A stretch of DNA of 64,000 bases from Streptomyces sp. NA02950 (GTDB lineage: Bacteria; Actinomycetota; Actinomycetes; Streptomycetales; Streptomycetaceae), in assembly GCF_013364155.1 (NCBI RefSeq), contig NZ_CP054916.1, positions 3,964,501 to 4,028,500 on the forward strand, given 5' to 3'. A model generated the notes under the pieces. It made no database searches. It worked only from the letters and a program-made list of their open reading frames with translations, and was not told where the DNA came from. How positions within the stretch are numbered: the first letter of the stretch is position 1; each line of letters opens with the position of its first letter. The translations under genes and the position numbers were made by a program. Positions 48,263 to 57,933 of this stretch are shown piece by piece.

Positions 48263-48343
48263 GATGGCGGTCCTTCCACTAAGTCGGCAGGTGCCGGATG
48301 TACATGTCGGCGGGCTTACGGGCCCGCTGCGACCGGGGCCTGA

Positions 48344-48907
48344 TTACTCGGCGGCCTCGGCCTCGGCGGGAGCCGGGGTGTCGGCACCGCCCTGCTCGGC
48401 CTGCTTCTGCCGGAGCGCCTCCGCGGTGCGGACGAACTTCGACAGCGGGGCCTGGAAGAGCGCCGCAGCCTGGGACTGCTTGGCCTTCATCGCACCCGCC
48501 AGCTTGGCGAGCAGCACCTCACGGGACTCGAGGTCCGCGAGCTTCTTGATCTCGTCGGCAGACAGCGCCTTGCCGTCGAGCACGCCGCCCTTGATGACGA
48601 GAGCGGGGTTTTCCTTGGCGAAGTCACGGAGACCCTTCGCCGCCACGACCGGGTCACCGGTCACAAAGGCGACGGCCGACGAACCCACGAACAGGTCGTC
48701 GAGCTGGTTGATCCCGACCTCATTGGCCGCGATCTTGGTCAGCGTGTTCTTCACCACACGGTACTGGGCGTTCTCACCGAGCGAACGGCGCAGCTCCTTG
48801 AGCTGGGCAACGGTGAGACCGGTGTACGCGGTCACGACGGCAGCGTGGGAGTTGCGGAACTTCTCCCGCATCTCCTCAACGGCTTCGACCTTGTCAGGAC
48901 TCGCCAT
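48344..48907 (-). CDS. rplJ: 50S ribosomal protein L10
   Basis: 187 residues. L10 anchors L7/L12 dimers at the ribosomal stalk. [20 protein letters not shown] and [15 protein letters not shown] are typical. The C-terminal helix that binds L12 is followed by a short acidic tail ([15 protein letters not shown]). In many bacteria L10-L12 represses its own mRNA through a leader; a GC-rich hairpin lies in the leader here. Confidence 0.97.
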   Translation of the reverse strand: MASPDKVEAVEEMREKFRNSHAAVVTAYTGLTVAQLKELRRSLGENAQYRVVKNTLTKIAANEVGINQLDDLFVGSSAVAFVTGDPVVAAKGLRDFAKENPALVIKGGVLDGKALSADEIKKLADLESREVLLAKLAGAMKAKQSQAAALFQAPLSKFVRTAEALRQKQAEQGGADTPAPAEAEAAE

Positions 48908-48976
48908 GAGCTTCGGCCTCCTTCCGGGTGATGAGGACCGCTTCGGTCTGAAGGAAGGAGACTGAACAACACGAAA

Positions 48977-49003
48977 ACGCCCCGGCGCAGGCGCTCGGGG
49001 CGT
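48977..49003 (-). promoter_or_regulatory. Hairpin in the rplJ leader (L10-leader candidate)
   Basis: Perfect 8-bp stem 48977-48984/48996-49003 with an 11-nt loop, followed on the minus strand by TTTTCG. It lies 70-96 bp before rplJ and ~150 bp after the promoter. Autoregulatory L10 leaders are widespread; whether this hairpin is part of one or is an attenuator is not certain. Confidence 0.5.
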
Positions 49004-49149
49004 GACTCGACCTCGCGGACCCAGCGGGCCCGTCCGGGAGTTTCAACCACAGTCACCTGCGCAGGTCGTCCGCAGCTAGCGGATCCTTCAGCCACCGTGT
49101 CCCCCTTGCGGAGGCACAGCGACAACCAGCGGTCTTTGGCTTCTGAAGC

Positions 49150-49179
49150 AGACTACGCGAACGGGCCGCGGCCAGGCAA
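49150..49179 (-). promoter_or_regulatory. rplJ promoter
   Basis: Minus-strand TTGCCT (49179-49174), an 18-bp spacer, TAGTCT (49155-49150), giving a leader of about 235 nt before rplJ. Confidence 0.55.
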
Positions 49180-49197
49180 ATCAGCTCCGCGGCGGCC

Positions 49198-50079
49198 TTA
49201 CTGGCCGCTGATGTCCTCGAAGTTCACGGTGTCCGAGGAGGCCGGCTCGTCGACCGTGACCTCGGTGCCGTAGTCCGAGTAGTAGACGGTGGAGTCGTAG
49301 CCGCCGTTGTTGCTGTCGGCCTGCTCACGCTTCTTGACCAGCAGGTCGTCGCCGTCGATCCACAGGTCGATGGTCTCGGTCTCCATACCGGACTGCTCGA
49401 GCTGCTTCTGGAGCGCCGTGAGGTCGGACTCGCTGAGGTCCTTGGACTGCATCTTGGCCAGCTCGGAGACCTTGACCGTGCCCGTGTAGTGGGTGGCCTT
49501 GGTGCCCTTCACGTCCTCCGAGCCGACGCTCTTGACCTTGCCGGTGGCGATCAGCAGCTGCACCGAGCGCGCCGGGTCGGTGTTCTGCATCTGGTCCTTC
49601 AGGAAGGCGCCGGACGGGCCCGCCTTCTTGGCCAGCACGTCGTAGTCGTACTTGACCCAGTGCTTGCCGCCGCCCGCCTGCGCGGCGAACTGGTCGCCCA
49701 GGTTCATGAACATCGCGTCGGGCGTGTAGCGGGCGGGCATCGGCTTGCCGGCCAGCGGCGAGGAGGCCGCGGCGCCACCGTTCTGCGTGATGGTCATATT
49801 GGCCCGCATACCGTCGGCCCAGTCCATCTCACCGTTCATGGTCGAGTTGGACTCGCCCATCTTGGTGGTGCCCTCGACCTTGGCCGAGTGCTGCTGGTCG
49901 GTGCGCTGAGAAGCCTTCTTCAGCGCCGCCAGCGGGCTGCTGGCCTGCTCCCGGGCCGTGTCGCCCGACTTCTTGCCGCCCTCGTCGGACTTCTCGCTCC
50001 CGCACGCGGTGAGCCCGACCATCAGGACGACGCTCCCGGCAGCTATCACGGCTCGCGTAGCAAACTGAGTCCCGCGCAC
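49198..50079 (-). CDS. Putative lipoprotein, LppX/LprG-like
   Basis: 293 residues from GTG 50079 (GAGGGGGACCCT upstream). A short signal ends in lipobox LTAC with Cys26; the mature N terminus is Ser/Lys/Glu-rich, then an LppX_LprAFG/LolA-like beta-rich fold (KVEGTTKMGESNSTMNGEM, THYTGTVKVSEL, IDLWIDGDDLLVKKREQ). Such proteins bind lipids or peptides outside the membrane. In Streptomyces lipoprotein genes commonly occur between rplA and rplJ. Function unproven. Confidence 0.8.
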   Translation of the reverse strand: MRGTQFATRAVIAAGSVVLMVGLTACGSEKSDEGGKKSGDTAREQASSPLAALKKASQRTDQQHSAKVEGTTKMGESNSTMNGEMDWADGMRANMTITQNGGAAASSPLAGKPMPARYTPDAMFMNLGDQFAAQAGGGKHWVKYDYDVLAKKAGPSGAFLKDQMQNTDPARSVQLLIATGKVKSVGSEDVKGTKATHYTGTVKVSELAKMQSKDLSESDLTALQKQLEQSGMETETIDLWIDGDDLLVKKREQADSNNGGYDSTVYYSDYGTEVTVDEPASSDTVNFEDISGQ

Positions 50080-50148
50080 AGGGTCCCCCTCTTTAACCAA
50101 CTCTTATGACTGGCTGAGAACTTTAGCTCAGGGAACCGACACCACATG

Positions 50149-50192
50149 CCGCCGGGCCCCCGCATCTGTGACGTGATGCGGGGGCCCGGCGG
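50149..50192 (-). terminator. Terminator after rplA
   Basis: A perfect 17-bp stem, 50149-50165 with 50176-50192, and a 10-nt loop, 20 bp after the rplA stop. Confidence 0.88.
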
Positions 50193-50211
50193 TTGCACGG
50201 GACGTGCCGGC

Positions 50212-50931
50212 TCAGACGGCCTCGTCCTCGACCAGCAGGTTGCGGGTGCGGTTGGCGTCCAGCGGGATGCCGGGGCCCATCGTGGTGGTCAGGGTCGCCT
50301 TCTTGATGTAGCGGCCCTTCGCGGCGGACGGCTTGAGACGGTTGATCTCCTCGAGCGCCGCGGCGTAGTTCTCCACCAGCTGCGCCTCACCGAACGACAC
50401 CTTGCCGATGATGAAGTGCAGGTTGGCGTGCTTGTCGACGCGGAACTCGATCTTGCCGCCCTTGATGTCCGTGACGGCCTTGGCCACGTCCGGGGTGACG
50501 GTGCCGGTCTTCGGGTTCGGCATCAGACCACGCGGACCGAGCACCCGGCCGAGGCGGCCGACCTTGCCCATGAGGTCCGGGGTGGCGACGACGGCGTCGA
50601 AGTCCAGACGCCCCTTGGACACCTCGTCGATGAGCTCGTCGGAGCCGACGATGTCGGCGCCGGCGGCCTCCGCGGCTGCGGCACGGTCACCGGTCGCGAA
50701 GACCAGGACCCGGGCGGTCTTACCGGTGCCGTGCGGCAGGTTCACGGTGCCGCGGACCATCTGGTCGGCCTTGCGCGGGTCGACGCCCAGGCGCATGGCG
50801 ACCTCGACGGTCGCGTCGAACTTGGTGCTGGCGGTGTCCTTGGCGAGACGGACGGCCTCGAGCGGGGCGTAGGCGCGCTCCCGGTCGATCTTGGCGTCCG
50901 CAGCGCGGAGGGTCTTGCTGCGCTTGCTCAC
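50212..50931 (-). CDS. rplA: 50S ribosomal protein L1
   Basis: 239 residues. L1 forms the mobile stalk that releases E-site tRNA and, in E. coli, represses the L11 operon. [20 protein letters not shown] and [19 protein letters not shown] are diagnostic. It follows rplK by 78 bp. Confidence 0.97.
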   Translation of the reverse strand: MSKRSKTLRAADAKIDRERAYAPLEAVRLAKDTASTKFDATVEVAMRLGVDPRKADQMVRGTVNLPHGTGKTARVLVFATGDRAAAAEAAGADIVGSDELIDEVSKGRLDFDAVVATPDLMGKVGRLGRVLGPRGLMPNPKTGTVTPDVAKAVTDIKGGKIEFRVDKHANLHFIIGKVSFGEAQLVENYAAALEEINRLKPSAAKGRYIKKATLTTTMGPGIPLDANRTRNLLVEDEAV

Positions 50932-51009
50932 TGCTGCTCCTGATGTCTGCGTTCGGAGTCGTGGTCCGGACCAGCGCTTGGCCCTGCCACGGTGGTGCTA
51001 CGGGGTGTG

Positions 51010-51444
51010 TCAGCCCTCGACCGTGATGCCCATGGAACGGGCGGTGCCGGCGATGATCTTCTCGGCGGCGTCCAGGTCGTTGGCGTTCAGGTCGGGCATC
51101 TTGGTGGTGGCGATGTCACGGACCTGGTCGCGGGTGATCTTGGCGACCTTGGTCTTGTGCGGCTCGCCGGAGCCCTTCTCCACCCCCGCGGCCTTCAGGA
51201 TCAGCTTGGCGGCCGGCGGAGTCTTGGTGATGAAGGTGAAGGAACGGTCCTCATAGACCGTGATCTCCACCGGCACGACCATGCCACGCTGCGACTCGGT
51301 CGCGGCGTTGTAGGCCTTGCAGAACTCCATGATGTTGACGCCGTGCTGACCCAGCGCGGGGCCGACCGGCGGGGCCGGGTTCGCGGCGCCGGCCTGGATC
51401 TGGAGCTTGATCAGCCCCGTGACCTTCTTCTTCTTGGGAGGCAT
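51010..51444 (-). CDS. rplK: 50S ribosomal protein L11
   Basis: 144 residues. L11 binds the GTPase-associated centre and is needed for RelA activation; thiostrepton acts at this site. [21 protein letters not shown] is wild type, including the proline-rich segment. It follows nusG after a ~175-bp gap with a hairpin. Confidence 0.97.
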
Positions 51445-51551
51445 GCTCTCTCCGGGTCTTAGTGAGAGGTAGTTCGCCTCCGAACCGGATCATCCGGATG
51501 GAGGCATACCGCACAACGATAACGGGTATAGCTGTGCGCCTTAAAACCGAG

Positions 51552-51586
51552 CAGGTCAGACCGGCCGCAGGGGCCCGTCTGACCTG
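51552..51586 (-). terminator. Terminator after nusG
   Basis: Outer 10-bp stem 51552-51561/51577-51586 (CAGGTCAGAC/GTCTGACCTG) with an inner GGCC/GGCC stem, 34 bp after the nusG stop. Confidence 0.75.
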
Positions 51587-51619
51587 TTCGGAAGCGGGTG
51601 ACGCCGGTGTGCGCCGGTG

Positions 51620-52462
51620 TCAGTTCTTCTGGATCTGGTCGAAGCTCAGCTCGACCGGGGTCTCCCGGCCGAAGATCTCGACCAGGCCCTTGACCTTCTT
51701 CGAGTCGGCGTTGATCTCGTTGATCGTGGCCTGGAGGGTCGCGAACGGGCCGTCGGTGACCGTGACCGAGTCGCCCACCTCGAAGTCCAGCACCTGGACC
51801 TCGACCTTGCGGCTGGGCGTCGGCAGACCGCCCTCCTCGGCGGCGGCCTTGGCGGCCTTCTCCTCGGCCTCCGGGGCGAGCATCTTGACGATCTCGTCCA
51901 GGGTCAGCGGGTACGGGTCGTAGGCGTTGCCCACGAAGCCGGTGACGCCCGGGGTGTTGCGGACGACGCCCCACGACTCGTTCGTCAGGTCCATGCGCAC
52001 CAGCACATAGCCGGGGAGCTTGTTCTGGCGGACGGTGCGGCGGTCGCCGTTCTTGATCTGGACGACCTCTTCCTGCGGCACCTCGGCCTGGAAGATGTAG
52101 TCCTCCACGTTCAGCGAGACGGCCCGCTGCTCGAGGTTGGTCTTCACGCGGTTCTCGTAGCCCGCGTAGGTGTGGATCACGTACCACTCACCAGGGAGGG
52201 TGCGCAGTTCCTCACGCAGGGCCTCGACCGGGTCGACCGCCTCTTCCTCGGTCGTCTCGCCCTCGGTGGCCTCGTCCTCATCGGTCTCGGTGGCCTCGGC
52301 CGCCGCCTCGTCCTCGATGTGGAGCGCTGCCTGCTCGGCCGGCTCGCCGACCGCGGCGTCGGCTGCTTCAGCCTGGTCGGAATCCGCCGCCTCGACGATG
52401 TCGAGCTCGTCCTCACGGGACTCGACGGGCTCGGCGGCGTCGTTCAGGTTCGGGTCAGACAC
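51620..52462 (-). CDS. nusG: Transcription termination/antitermination protein NusG
   Basis: 280 residues, ~100 longer than E. coli NusG. The extra N terminus (1-~95) is acidic and Ala/Glu-rich, as in other streptomycetes. The NGN domain ([18 protein letters not shown]) binds RNA polymerase, and the C-terminal KOW domain ([19 protein letters not shown]) binds Rho or S10. It follows secE by ~80 bp. Confidence 0.96.
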   Translation of the reverse strand: MSDPNLNDAAEPVESREDELDIVEAADSDQAEAADAAVGEPAEQAALHIEDEAAAEATETDEDEATEGETTEEEAVDPVEALREELRTLPGEWYVIHTYAGYENRVKTNLEQRAVSLNVEDYIFQAEVPQEEVVQIKNGDRRTVRQNKLPGYVLVRMDLTNESWGVVRNTPGVTGFVGNAYDPYPLTLDEIVKMLAPEAEEKAAKAAAEEGGLPTPSRKVEVQVLDFEVGDSVTVTDGPFATLQATINEINADSKKVKGLVEIFGRETPVELSFDQIQKN

Positions 52463-52541
52463 GGTGGCTGCTTCTTCCTGGCTTCAAGGTGTGGAACGTG
52501 CGGAGAGACGACGCCGGGACAGCGGTCGCCTTCCGCGGGTC

Positions 52542-52832
52542 TCAGCCGAAGACGTACTTGATGGCGTTGTTGAACCCATAGTCAATCACGGTAACGATGC
52601 CGATCATGATGACAACAAAGACGATCACCACAGAGGTGTACGTCGACAGCTGACTGCGGGTGGGCCATACGACCTTGCGCAGCTCAGCGACGATCTGGCG
52701 GTAGAACAGCGCGAGGCGGCCGAGGGGCCCCTTCTTCCCGCGCTTGCCACCGCGGCGGCCCTTCTTGGTCGCCACCTCGTCCTCGGGACGACCGCTCTCA
52801 GGCGTCGCGGTGGAGCCAAGGGCTTCCGTCAC
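52542..52832 (-). CDS. secE: Preprotein translocase subunit SecE
   Basis: 96 residues from GTG 52832, with AGGTGAGGAC upstream. A basic N-terminal half (KKGRRGGKRGKKGPLGRL), the conserved amphipathic region (FYRQIVAELRKVVWPTRSQL) and one transmembrane helix (~65-88) are seen. SecE clamps SecY. It follows tRNA-Trp and precedes nusG, the standard order. Confidence 0.95.
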   Translation of the reverse strand: MTEALGSTATPESGRPEDEVATKKGRRGGKRGKKGPLGRLALFYRQIVAELRKVVWPTRSQLSTYTSVVIVFVVIMIGIVTVIDYGFNNAIKYVFG

Positions 52833-52941
52833 TACGTCCTCACCTGAATCCGGGTCGTGGCCGTGCCGCGTCCGGCCCGGCCGCACAGCGGTGCTTTGTC
52901 CTTGCGTACGCATGCACGCACCGTCATCGAAGTGCGTGTAG

Positions 52942-53014
52942 CAGGGCCGGAGGGACTTGAACCCCCAACCGCTGGTTTTGGAGACCAGTGCTCTACCAAT
53001 TGAGCTACGACCCT
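52942..53014 (-). tRNA. tRNA-Trp (CCA)
   Basis: 73 nt on the minus strand, 5' end at 53014. The acceptor stem AGGGTCG pairs with CGGCCCT, with one G-T pair. The anticodon arm CTGGT-CTCCAAA-ACCAG gives CCA, and the T loop is TTCAAGT. No CCA is encoded at the 3' end. It lies upstream of secE, the usual place in Streptomyces. Confidence 0.95.
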
Positions 53015-53251
53015 TTGCGGCACTCCCAACCTACCGCATCCACCCGGCTGCACGGAGTGTGCGGGGCGGAACGGCGGTTGAGCGGCCAACGACGCATGAG
53101 TGTACGTGCTTGACGCCCGGGCGTCGAACGAGAAGCCGCCCAGGGGGTGTCCCGGCCGCGCGCCGCCTCCTTCGGGCCGTGAACGGGGGGCGCGCGGAAC
53201 GGCCCGTAAACCCCCGTGCCGCCCCGGGCGCGGGTCTGCGACGATGCAGGT

Positions 53252-54490
53252 ATGACCGCTGCTACTCCCCCAGTACAGTCCCCGACCGACCGGCGGGTGT
53301 CAGCCCGCGTCGGCTCCATCTCCGAGTCGGCCACGCTCGCCGTCGACGCCAAGGCGAAGGCCCTCAAGGCCGCCGGGCGCCCGGTGATCGGCTTCGGCGC
53401 GGGCGAGCCGGATTTCCCGACGCCCGACTACATCGTCGAGGCGGCCGTCGCCGCCTGCCGCGACCCCAAGTACCACCGCTACACCCCGGCCGGCGGCCTG
53501 CCCGAGCTCAAGGCCGCGATCGCCGCGAAGACGCTGCGCGACAGCGGTTACGAGGTCGAGGCGGCCCAGGTCCTGGTGACCAATGGCGGTAAGCAGGCGA
53601 TCTACGAGGCGTTCGCCGCGATCCTGGACCCGGGCGACGAGGTCATCGTGCCCGCCCCGTACTGGACCACCTACCCGGAGTCGATCCGGCTGGCCGGCGG
53701 TGTCCCGGTGGACGTCGTCGCGGACGAGACGACCGGCTACCGCGTCTCCGTCGAGCAGCTGGAGGCGGCCCGGACCGAGCACACCAAGGTGCTGCTCTTC
53801 GTCTCGCCGTCCAACCCGACCGGCGCGGTCTACAGCCGTGAGCAGATCGAGGAGATCGGCCGCTGGGCCGCCGAGCACGGGCTGTGGGTGCTCACCGACG
53901 AGATCTACGAGCACCTGGTCTACGGCGACGCCGAGTTCCACTCGCTGCCGGTGGTGGTGCCCGAGCTGCGCGACAAGTGCGTCGTGGTCAACGGTGTCGC
54001 CAAGACGTACGCGATGACCGGCTGGCGGGTGGGCTGGGTCATCGGCCCCAAGGACGTGGTGAAGGCCGCGACCAACCTCCAGTCGCACGCCACCTCGAAT
54101 GTGAGCAATGTCGCTCAGGTCGCCGCGCTGACCGCCGTCTCGGCCGACCTCGACGCCGTCGCCGCGATGCGCGAGGCGTTCGACCGCCGTCGCCGCACCA
54201 TCGTGCGGATGCTGAACGAGATCGACGGGGTGGAGTGCCCGGAGCCGGAGGGCGCGTTCTACGCCTACCCGTCGGTGAAGGGGCTGGTCGGCAAGGAGAT
54301 CCGCGGCAAGCGGCCGCAGAACACCGTCGAGCTGGCCGGGCTGATCCTGGAGGAGGCCGAGGTCGCGGTGGTGCCGGGTGAGGCGTTCGGCACCCCGGGC
54401 TATCTGCGGCTGTCCTACGCCCTGGGCGACGAGGACCTCGTCGAGGGCATCTCGCGGCTCCAGAAGCTGCTGGGCGAGGCGCGGGCCTGA
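53252..54490 (+). CDS. aspC: Pyridoxal-phosphate aminotransferase (aspartate type)
   Basis: 412 residues from ATG 53252. Fold-type I class-I aminotransferase: [40 protein letters not shown], and the PLP lysine K251 in [15 protein letters not shown], then an Arg near the C terminus for substrate carboxylate. It most likely transfers amino groups between aspartate and 2-oxoglutarate. There is no classic ribosome site, so translation may be leaderless or start from GCAGGT. A terminator follows. It diverges from the tRNA-Trp/secE unit. Confidence 0.9.
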   Translation: MTAATPPVQSPTDRRVSARVGSISESATLAVDAKAKALKAAGRPVIGFGAGEPDFPTPDYIVEAAVAACRDPKYHRYTPAGGLPELKAAIAAKTLRDSGYEVEAAQVLVTNGGKQAIYEAFAAILDPGDEVIVPAPYWTTYPESIRLAGGVPVDVVADETTGYRVSVEQLEAARTEHTKVLLFVSPSNPTGAVYSREQIEEIGRWAAEHGLWVLTDEIYEHLVYGDAEFHSLPVVVPELRDKCVVVNGVAKTYAMTGWRVGWVIGPKDVVKAATNLQSHATSNVSNVAQVAALTAVSADLDAVAAMREAFDRRRRTIVRMLNEIDGVECPEPEGAFYAYPSVKGLVGKEIRGKRPQNTVELAGLILEEAEVAVVPGEAFGTPGYLRLSYALGDEDLVEGISRLQKLLGEARA

Positions 54491-54516
54491 TCCCGCCCGG
54501 CCGCTCGGTCACCGCC

Positions 54517-54552
54517 GGCCCCCGTCCTCCGCTTCGGCGGCGGACGGGGGCC
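54517..54552 (+). terminator. Terminator after aspC
   Basis: A 16-bp stem with one mismatch, 54517-54532 with 54537-54552, and a TTCG loop, 27 bp after the aminotransferase stop. Confidence 0.88.
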
Positions 54553-54704
54553 GTTGTGCTGGGCGCGGCCGCGCCCGCGGGCTTCGGTCCCGCCCCCGCG
54601 GGCCGCGGTCGGGGGCGGGCTCGCAGGTCGGACACCTCTGTTCGGTCACTCCCCGTTCGGTGAAAGCGGTACCGATGGCCATCGCCGTGCGGCAGGATCA
54701 CCAG

Positions 54705-55718
54705 ATGGCACGTGATGTACATCTGCTCCCCAAGGCGCATCTGCATCTCCACTTCACCGGCTCCATGCGCCCCTCCACCCTGCTGGAACTCGCCGACAAG
54801 TACGGCGTCCACCTGCCCGAGGCGCTGAGCGGCGGCGAGCCGCCGAAGCTGCGCGCGACCGATGAGCGCGGCTGGTTCCGCTTCCAGCGGCTGTACGACA
54901 TCGCGCGGTCCTGTCTGCGGACGCCGGAGGACATCCAACGGCTGGTGCGCGAGGCGGCCGAGGAGGATGTGCGGGACGGGGCCGGATGGCTGGAGATCCA
55001 GGTCGACCCCACGTCGTACGCCCCGCGGCTCGGCGGGCTGATCCCGGCGCTGGAGGTCATCCTGGACGCGGTCGAGACCGCCTCCCGGGACACCGGGCTC
55101 GGGATCCGGGTGCTGGTCGCCGCCAACCGTACGAAGCATCCGCTGGAGGCCCGCACCCTGGCCCGGCTCGCGGTCCGCTACGCCGACCGCGGCGTTGTCG
55201 GCTTCGGCCTCTCCAACGACGAGCGGCGCGGCTTCGCCCGGGACTTCGACCGCGCCTTCGCCATCGCCCGGGACGGCGGGCTGCTGGCCGCGCCGCACGG
55301 CGGTGAGCTCTCCGGCCCCGGCAGCGTCCGCGACTGCCTGGACGACCTCGGGGCGGGCCGGGTGGGCCACGGGGTGCGCGCCGCGGAGGACCCGCGGCTG
55401 CTGGCCCGGCTGGCCGAGCGCGATGTGACCTGCGAGGTGTGCCCGTGGTCCAACGTGGCGCTCGGGGTCTACGAGAAGCCGGAGGACGTCCCGCTGCGCA
55501 CGCTCTTCGACGCCGGTGTGCCGATGGCGCTGGGCGCCGACGACCCCCTGCTCTTCGGCTCCCGGCTGGCGGCCCAGTACGAACTGGTCCGCGACCGCCA
55601 CGGCTTCACCGACTCCGAACTCGCCGAACTGGCCCGCCAGTCGATCCGCGGCTCCGCCGCCCCGGAGCCGGAGCGGACCCGCCTGCTGGCGGGCATCGAC
55701 GCCTGGCTGGCGACCTGA
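54705..55718 (+). CDS. add: Adenosine deaminase family protein
   Basis: 337 residues from ATG 54705; ATG 54675 is an alternative. Metal and catalytic residues of adenosine deaminases are present: HLHFTGSMRP (His pair), APHGGELSG (His and Glu), VGHGVR (His), GADDPLLF (Asp pair). HFTGS replaces the usual HLDG, so the position that contacts the ribose 5'-OH is changed, as in a separate actinobacterial clade; substrate may differ from adenosine. Confidence 0.86.
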   Translation: MARDVHLLPKAHLHLHFTGSMRPSTLLELADKYGVHLPEALSGGEPPKLRATDERGWFRFQRLYDIARSCLRTPEDIQRLVREAAEEDVRDGAGWLEIQVDPTSYAPRLGGLIPALEVILDAVETASRDTGLGIRVLVAANRTKHPLEARTLARLAVRYADRGVVGFGLSNDERRGFARDFDRAFAIARDGGLLAAPHGGELSGPGSVRDCLDDLGAGRVGHGVRAAEDPRLLARLAERDVTCEVCPWSNVALGVYEKPEDVPLRTLFDAGVPMALGADDPLLFGSRLAAQYELVRDRHGFTDSELAELARQSIRGSAAPEPERTRLLAGIDAWLAT

Positions 55719-56302
55719 TCCGGCCACCGGTCAGCCTCCTCACGGTGAGGAGGCACGCGCCGAGCCCCGGCGGGTGCCGGGCCCACGCGCTTCGAGGCGT
55801 CAGGCCCGCCCGCGGCCCGCGCAGGGTGCCGGGCACCGTCGGACACGGCGGCACCAGGGCACGGCCGACCTCAGGGTGCCGGGCGGCACATGCCCGTGCC
55901 CGGCAACCCCAGGCGGGCCCAGCAGCACAACCACGGCGGCCCGTTCGCCCACCCGCGTCCAGGCCGTCGGCCCCCCGCGGCCCGCAACGGCGGGCGGGAC
56001 GGCACATGCCGATGCCCCCGGCGGGCGGCCCACGGCAGCGCAGCGGCCAGCGAGCCCCACGCCCGGCTCGCAACAGCCGCCGCGACCCGGCCAGGCCCAG
56101 GCCACGGGCACGGGCGAAGCCACACCCGGCCGCAGCCAAGCCGTCACGCCCCTGCGGCCCCGGCGGCGGCCAGGCGGGACGGCACATGCCGGCACCCCGG
56201 CGGGCGGCCCCAGGGCGGCGGGCATGGCACCGCCGCGGTCGGTGGGCGCCGGGCCCGATGCGCGTCAGGGGTGTCGAGGTCCGGCGGGCCGCCGCGGGGC
56301 GC
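55719..56302. other. Gene-free GC-rich spacer with imperfect repeats
   Basis: 584 bp with no convincing gene: open frames on both strands are low-complexity Arg/Pro/Gly and lack ribosome sites. A 19-bp unit GGCGGGACGGCACATGCCG occurs at 55993-56011 and 56173-56191, each followed by a GGCGGGCGGCC-like run; a third related copy (GGGCGGCACATGCCCGTGCC) is at 55881-55900. Function unknown. Confidence 0.5.
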
Positions 56303-57358
56303 TCAGAGGCTGACGCCCACCGTCACCGGCTCGTTGACCAGGCGGATGCCGAACGCGGTGTCGACTCCGGTCACCACTTCGCGGGCGAGGGCCAGCAGGT
56401 CTTCGGTGGTGGCGTCGCCGCGGTTGGTGAGGGCGAGGGTGTGCTTGGTGGAGATCCGGGCCGGGCCGCTGCCGTACCCCTTGGTGAAGCCCGCCTTGTC
56501 GATCAGCCAGGCGGCGGAGGTCTTGACGTGGCCGTCGCCCGCCGGGAAGGCCGGCGGCGCGGTGTCCGGGCCGAGGCGTTCGGCGACGCGGGTGAGGAAG
56601 GCGGCGTAGGCGGCCTCGTCCAGCACCGGGTTGGTGAAGAACGACCCGGCGGACCAGGTGTCGTGGTCCCCGGCGTCGAGCACCATCCCCTTGCCCGCGC
56701 GCAGCCCGAGGACGGTCTCGCGGGCGATGGCGGCGGGCACCCGGTCCCCGACCTCGACGCCCAGCACCCGCGCGGTCTCCGCGTAGCGGACCGGCGCGGA
56801 CAGCCCGTCCGCGTCCTCCAGCTCGAAGCGGACCCGCAGCACCACATGGCGGTCGGGGTCGCTCTTGAAGCGGCTGTGGCGGTAGGAGAAGGCGCAGTCG
56901 GCGTTCGGGATGGTCACCACCTCGTCGGCGCGCCGGTCATAGGCGATCACCTCGGTGATGGTGGCCGAGACATCCTGGCCGTACGCCCCGACGTTCTGGA
57001 TCGGTGTGGCACCGGCGGAACCAGGAATTCCGGCCAGGCACTCGATTCCGGCCAGCCCCGCCTCGACGGTGCTGGCGACCGCGTCGGACCAGTTCTCGCC
57101 CGCGGCCAGCTCCAGGCGGGTGCCGTCGAGGGTGAAGCCGGGGGTGGCGATGCGCAGGGCGGTGCCGTCGAAGCCCTTGTCGGAGATGACCAGATTGCTG
57201 CCGCCGCCGATCAGCAGCAGCGGGGTACCGGTCGCGTCGGCCTCGCGGACCGCGGCGATCACCTCGTCGTCCGTGGTGGCCGTGATCAGCCGGGTCGCCG
57301 GTCCGCCCAGGCGGAACGTGGTCAGCGGGGCGAGGGGGGCGTCGTGGAGTTCCTGCAC
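56303..57358 (-). CDS. murB: UDP-N-acetylenolpyruvoylglucosamine reductase
   Basis: 351 residues, type I MurB. It reduces the enolpyruvyl group to make UDP-MurNAc. FAD-binding blocks are visible (PLTTFRLGGPATRLI, LLLIGGGSNLVISD, GIECLAGIPGSAGATPIQNVGAYGQ); the catalytic Ser is in SAGSFFTNPVL and the C-terminal Glu in LVNEPV. The GTG start is preceded by TACTCT 7 bp upstream, which could be a -10 for a near-leaderless transcript; GGAG is also close. It is downstream of the dehydratase pair on the same strand. Confidence 0.93.
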   Translation of the reverse strand: MQELHDAPLAPLTTFRLGGPATRLITATTDDEVIAAVREADATGTPLLLIGGGSNLVISDKGFDGTALRIATPGFTLDGTRLELAAGENWSDAVASTVEAGLAGIECLAGIPGSAGATPIQNVGAYGQDVSATITEVIAYDRRADEVVTIPNADCAFSYRHSRFKSDPDRHVVLRVRFELEDADGLSAPVRYAETARVLGVEVGDRVPAAIARETVLGLRAGKGMVLDAGDHDTWSAGSFFTNPVLDEAAYAAFLTRVAERLGPDTAPPAFPAGDGHVKTSAAWLIDKAGFTKGYGSGPARISTKHTLALTNRGDATTEDLLALAREVVTGVDTAFGIRLVNEPVTVGVSL

Positions 57359-57498
57359 GCGCTCCAGAGTACGGGGGCGCCCGCGGGGGCCTCGTGGCGG
57401 CCGCCCCCGGCACGGGGACCGGGGGCCGGCGGGGGCTCAGCGGCGCGGCGCCTCGAGGACCCAGCGCCGCGGTACCGGAAAGCGAGGTGCCCGGCGGC

Positions 57499-57933
57499 TC
57501 AGGCGAGCCGGACCACGGCGCGGGCCCGGCCCAGCACCTTCTGTCCACCACTGGTCGCCGTGATGTCCAGGCGCACCGTACGGGCCTCGTCGTCCAGCTT
57601 GGCGGCCACCTTGGCGGCGATCTCGATGAGCGCACCCTTGTCGTCGTTGGGGACCACGACCGGCTTGGTGAAGCGCACGCCGTACTCGACGAGGGCCCCG
57701 GGGTCGCCGGTCCAGTCGGTCACCACGCGCGCCGCCTCGGCCATGGTGAACATGCCGTGGGCGATGACGTCCGGCAGACCGACGTCCTTGGCGAACTTCT
57801 CGTTCCAGTGGATGGGGTTGAAGTCGCCCGACGCCCCCGCGTACCGGACCAGGTCGGCGCGGTTGACACGGAACTCGCGCAGCGGCACCTCGGTGCCGAC
57901 CGCCACGTCGTCGTAACGGACCTTGGCCGTCAT
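57499..57933 (-). CDS. MaoC-like dehydratase (HadB-type)
   Basis: 144 residues, a single hot-dog domain. The hydratase-2 motif with catalytic Asp and His is seen in DFNPIHWNEKFAKDVGLPDV followed by IAHGMFTMA. In mycobacteria HadB is the catalytic partner of HadA in the FAS-II 3-hydroxyacyl-ACP dehydratase. It overlaps the HadA-like gene by 4 nt. The role in Streptomyces lipid metabolism is inferred. Confidence 0.85.
   Translation of the reverse strand: MTAKVRYDDVAVGTEVPLREFRVNRADLVRYAGASGDFNPIHWNEKFAKDVGLPDVIAHGMFTMAEAARVVTDWTGDPGALVEYGVRFTKPVVVPNDDKGALIEIAAKVAAKLDDEARTVRLDITATSGGQKVLGRARAVVRLA

Noticed and set aside
53005..53367. Minus-strand gene in the tRNA-Trp/aspC gap
   Set aside because: The frame overlaps the start of aspC, has an Arg/Ala/Thr-rich product and no ribosome site.
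55439..57916. 825-codon plus-strand frame across the add end, spacer and murB
   Set aside because: Antisense to murB and the HadB-type gene, with very biased composition in the spacer; not a gene.
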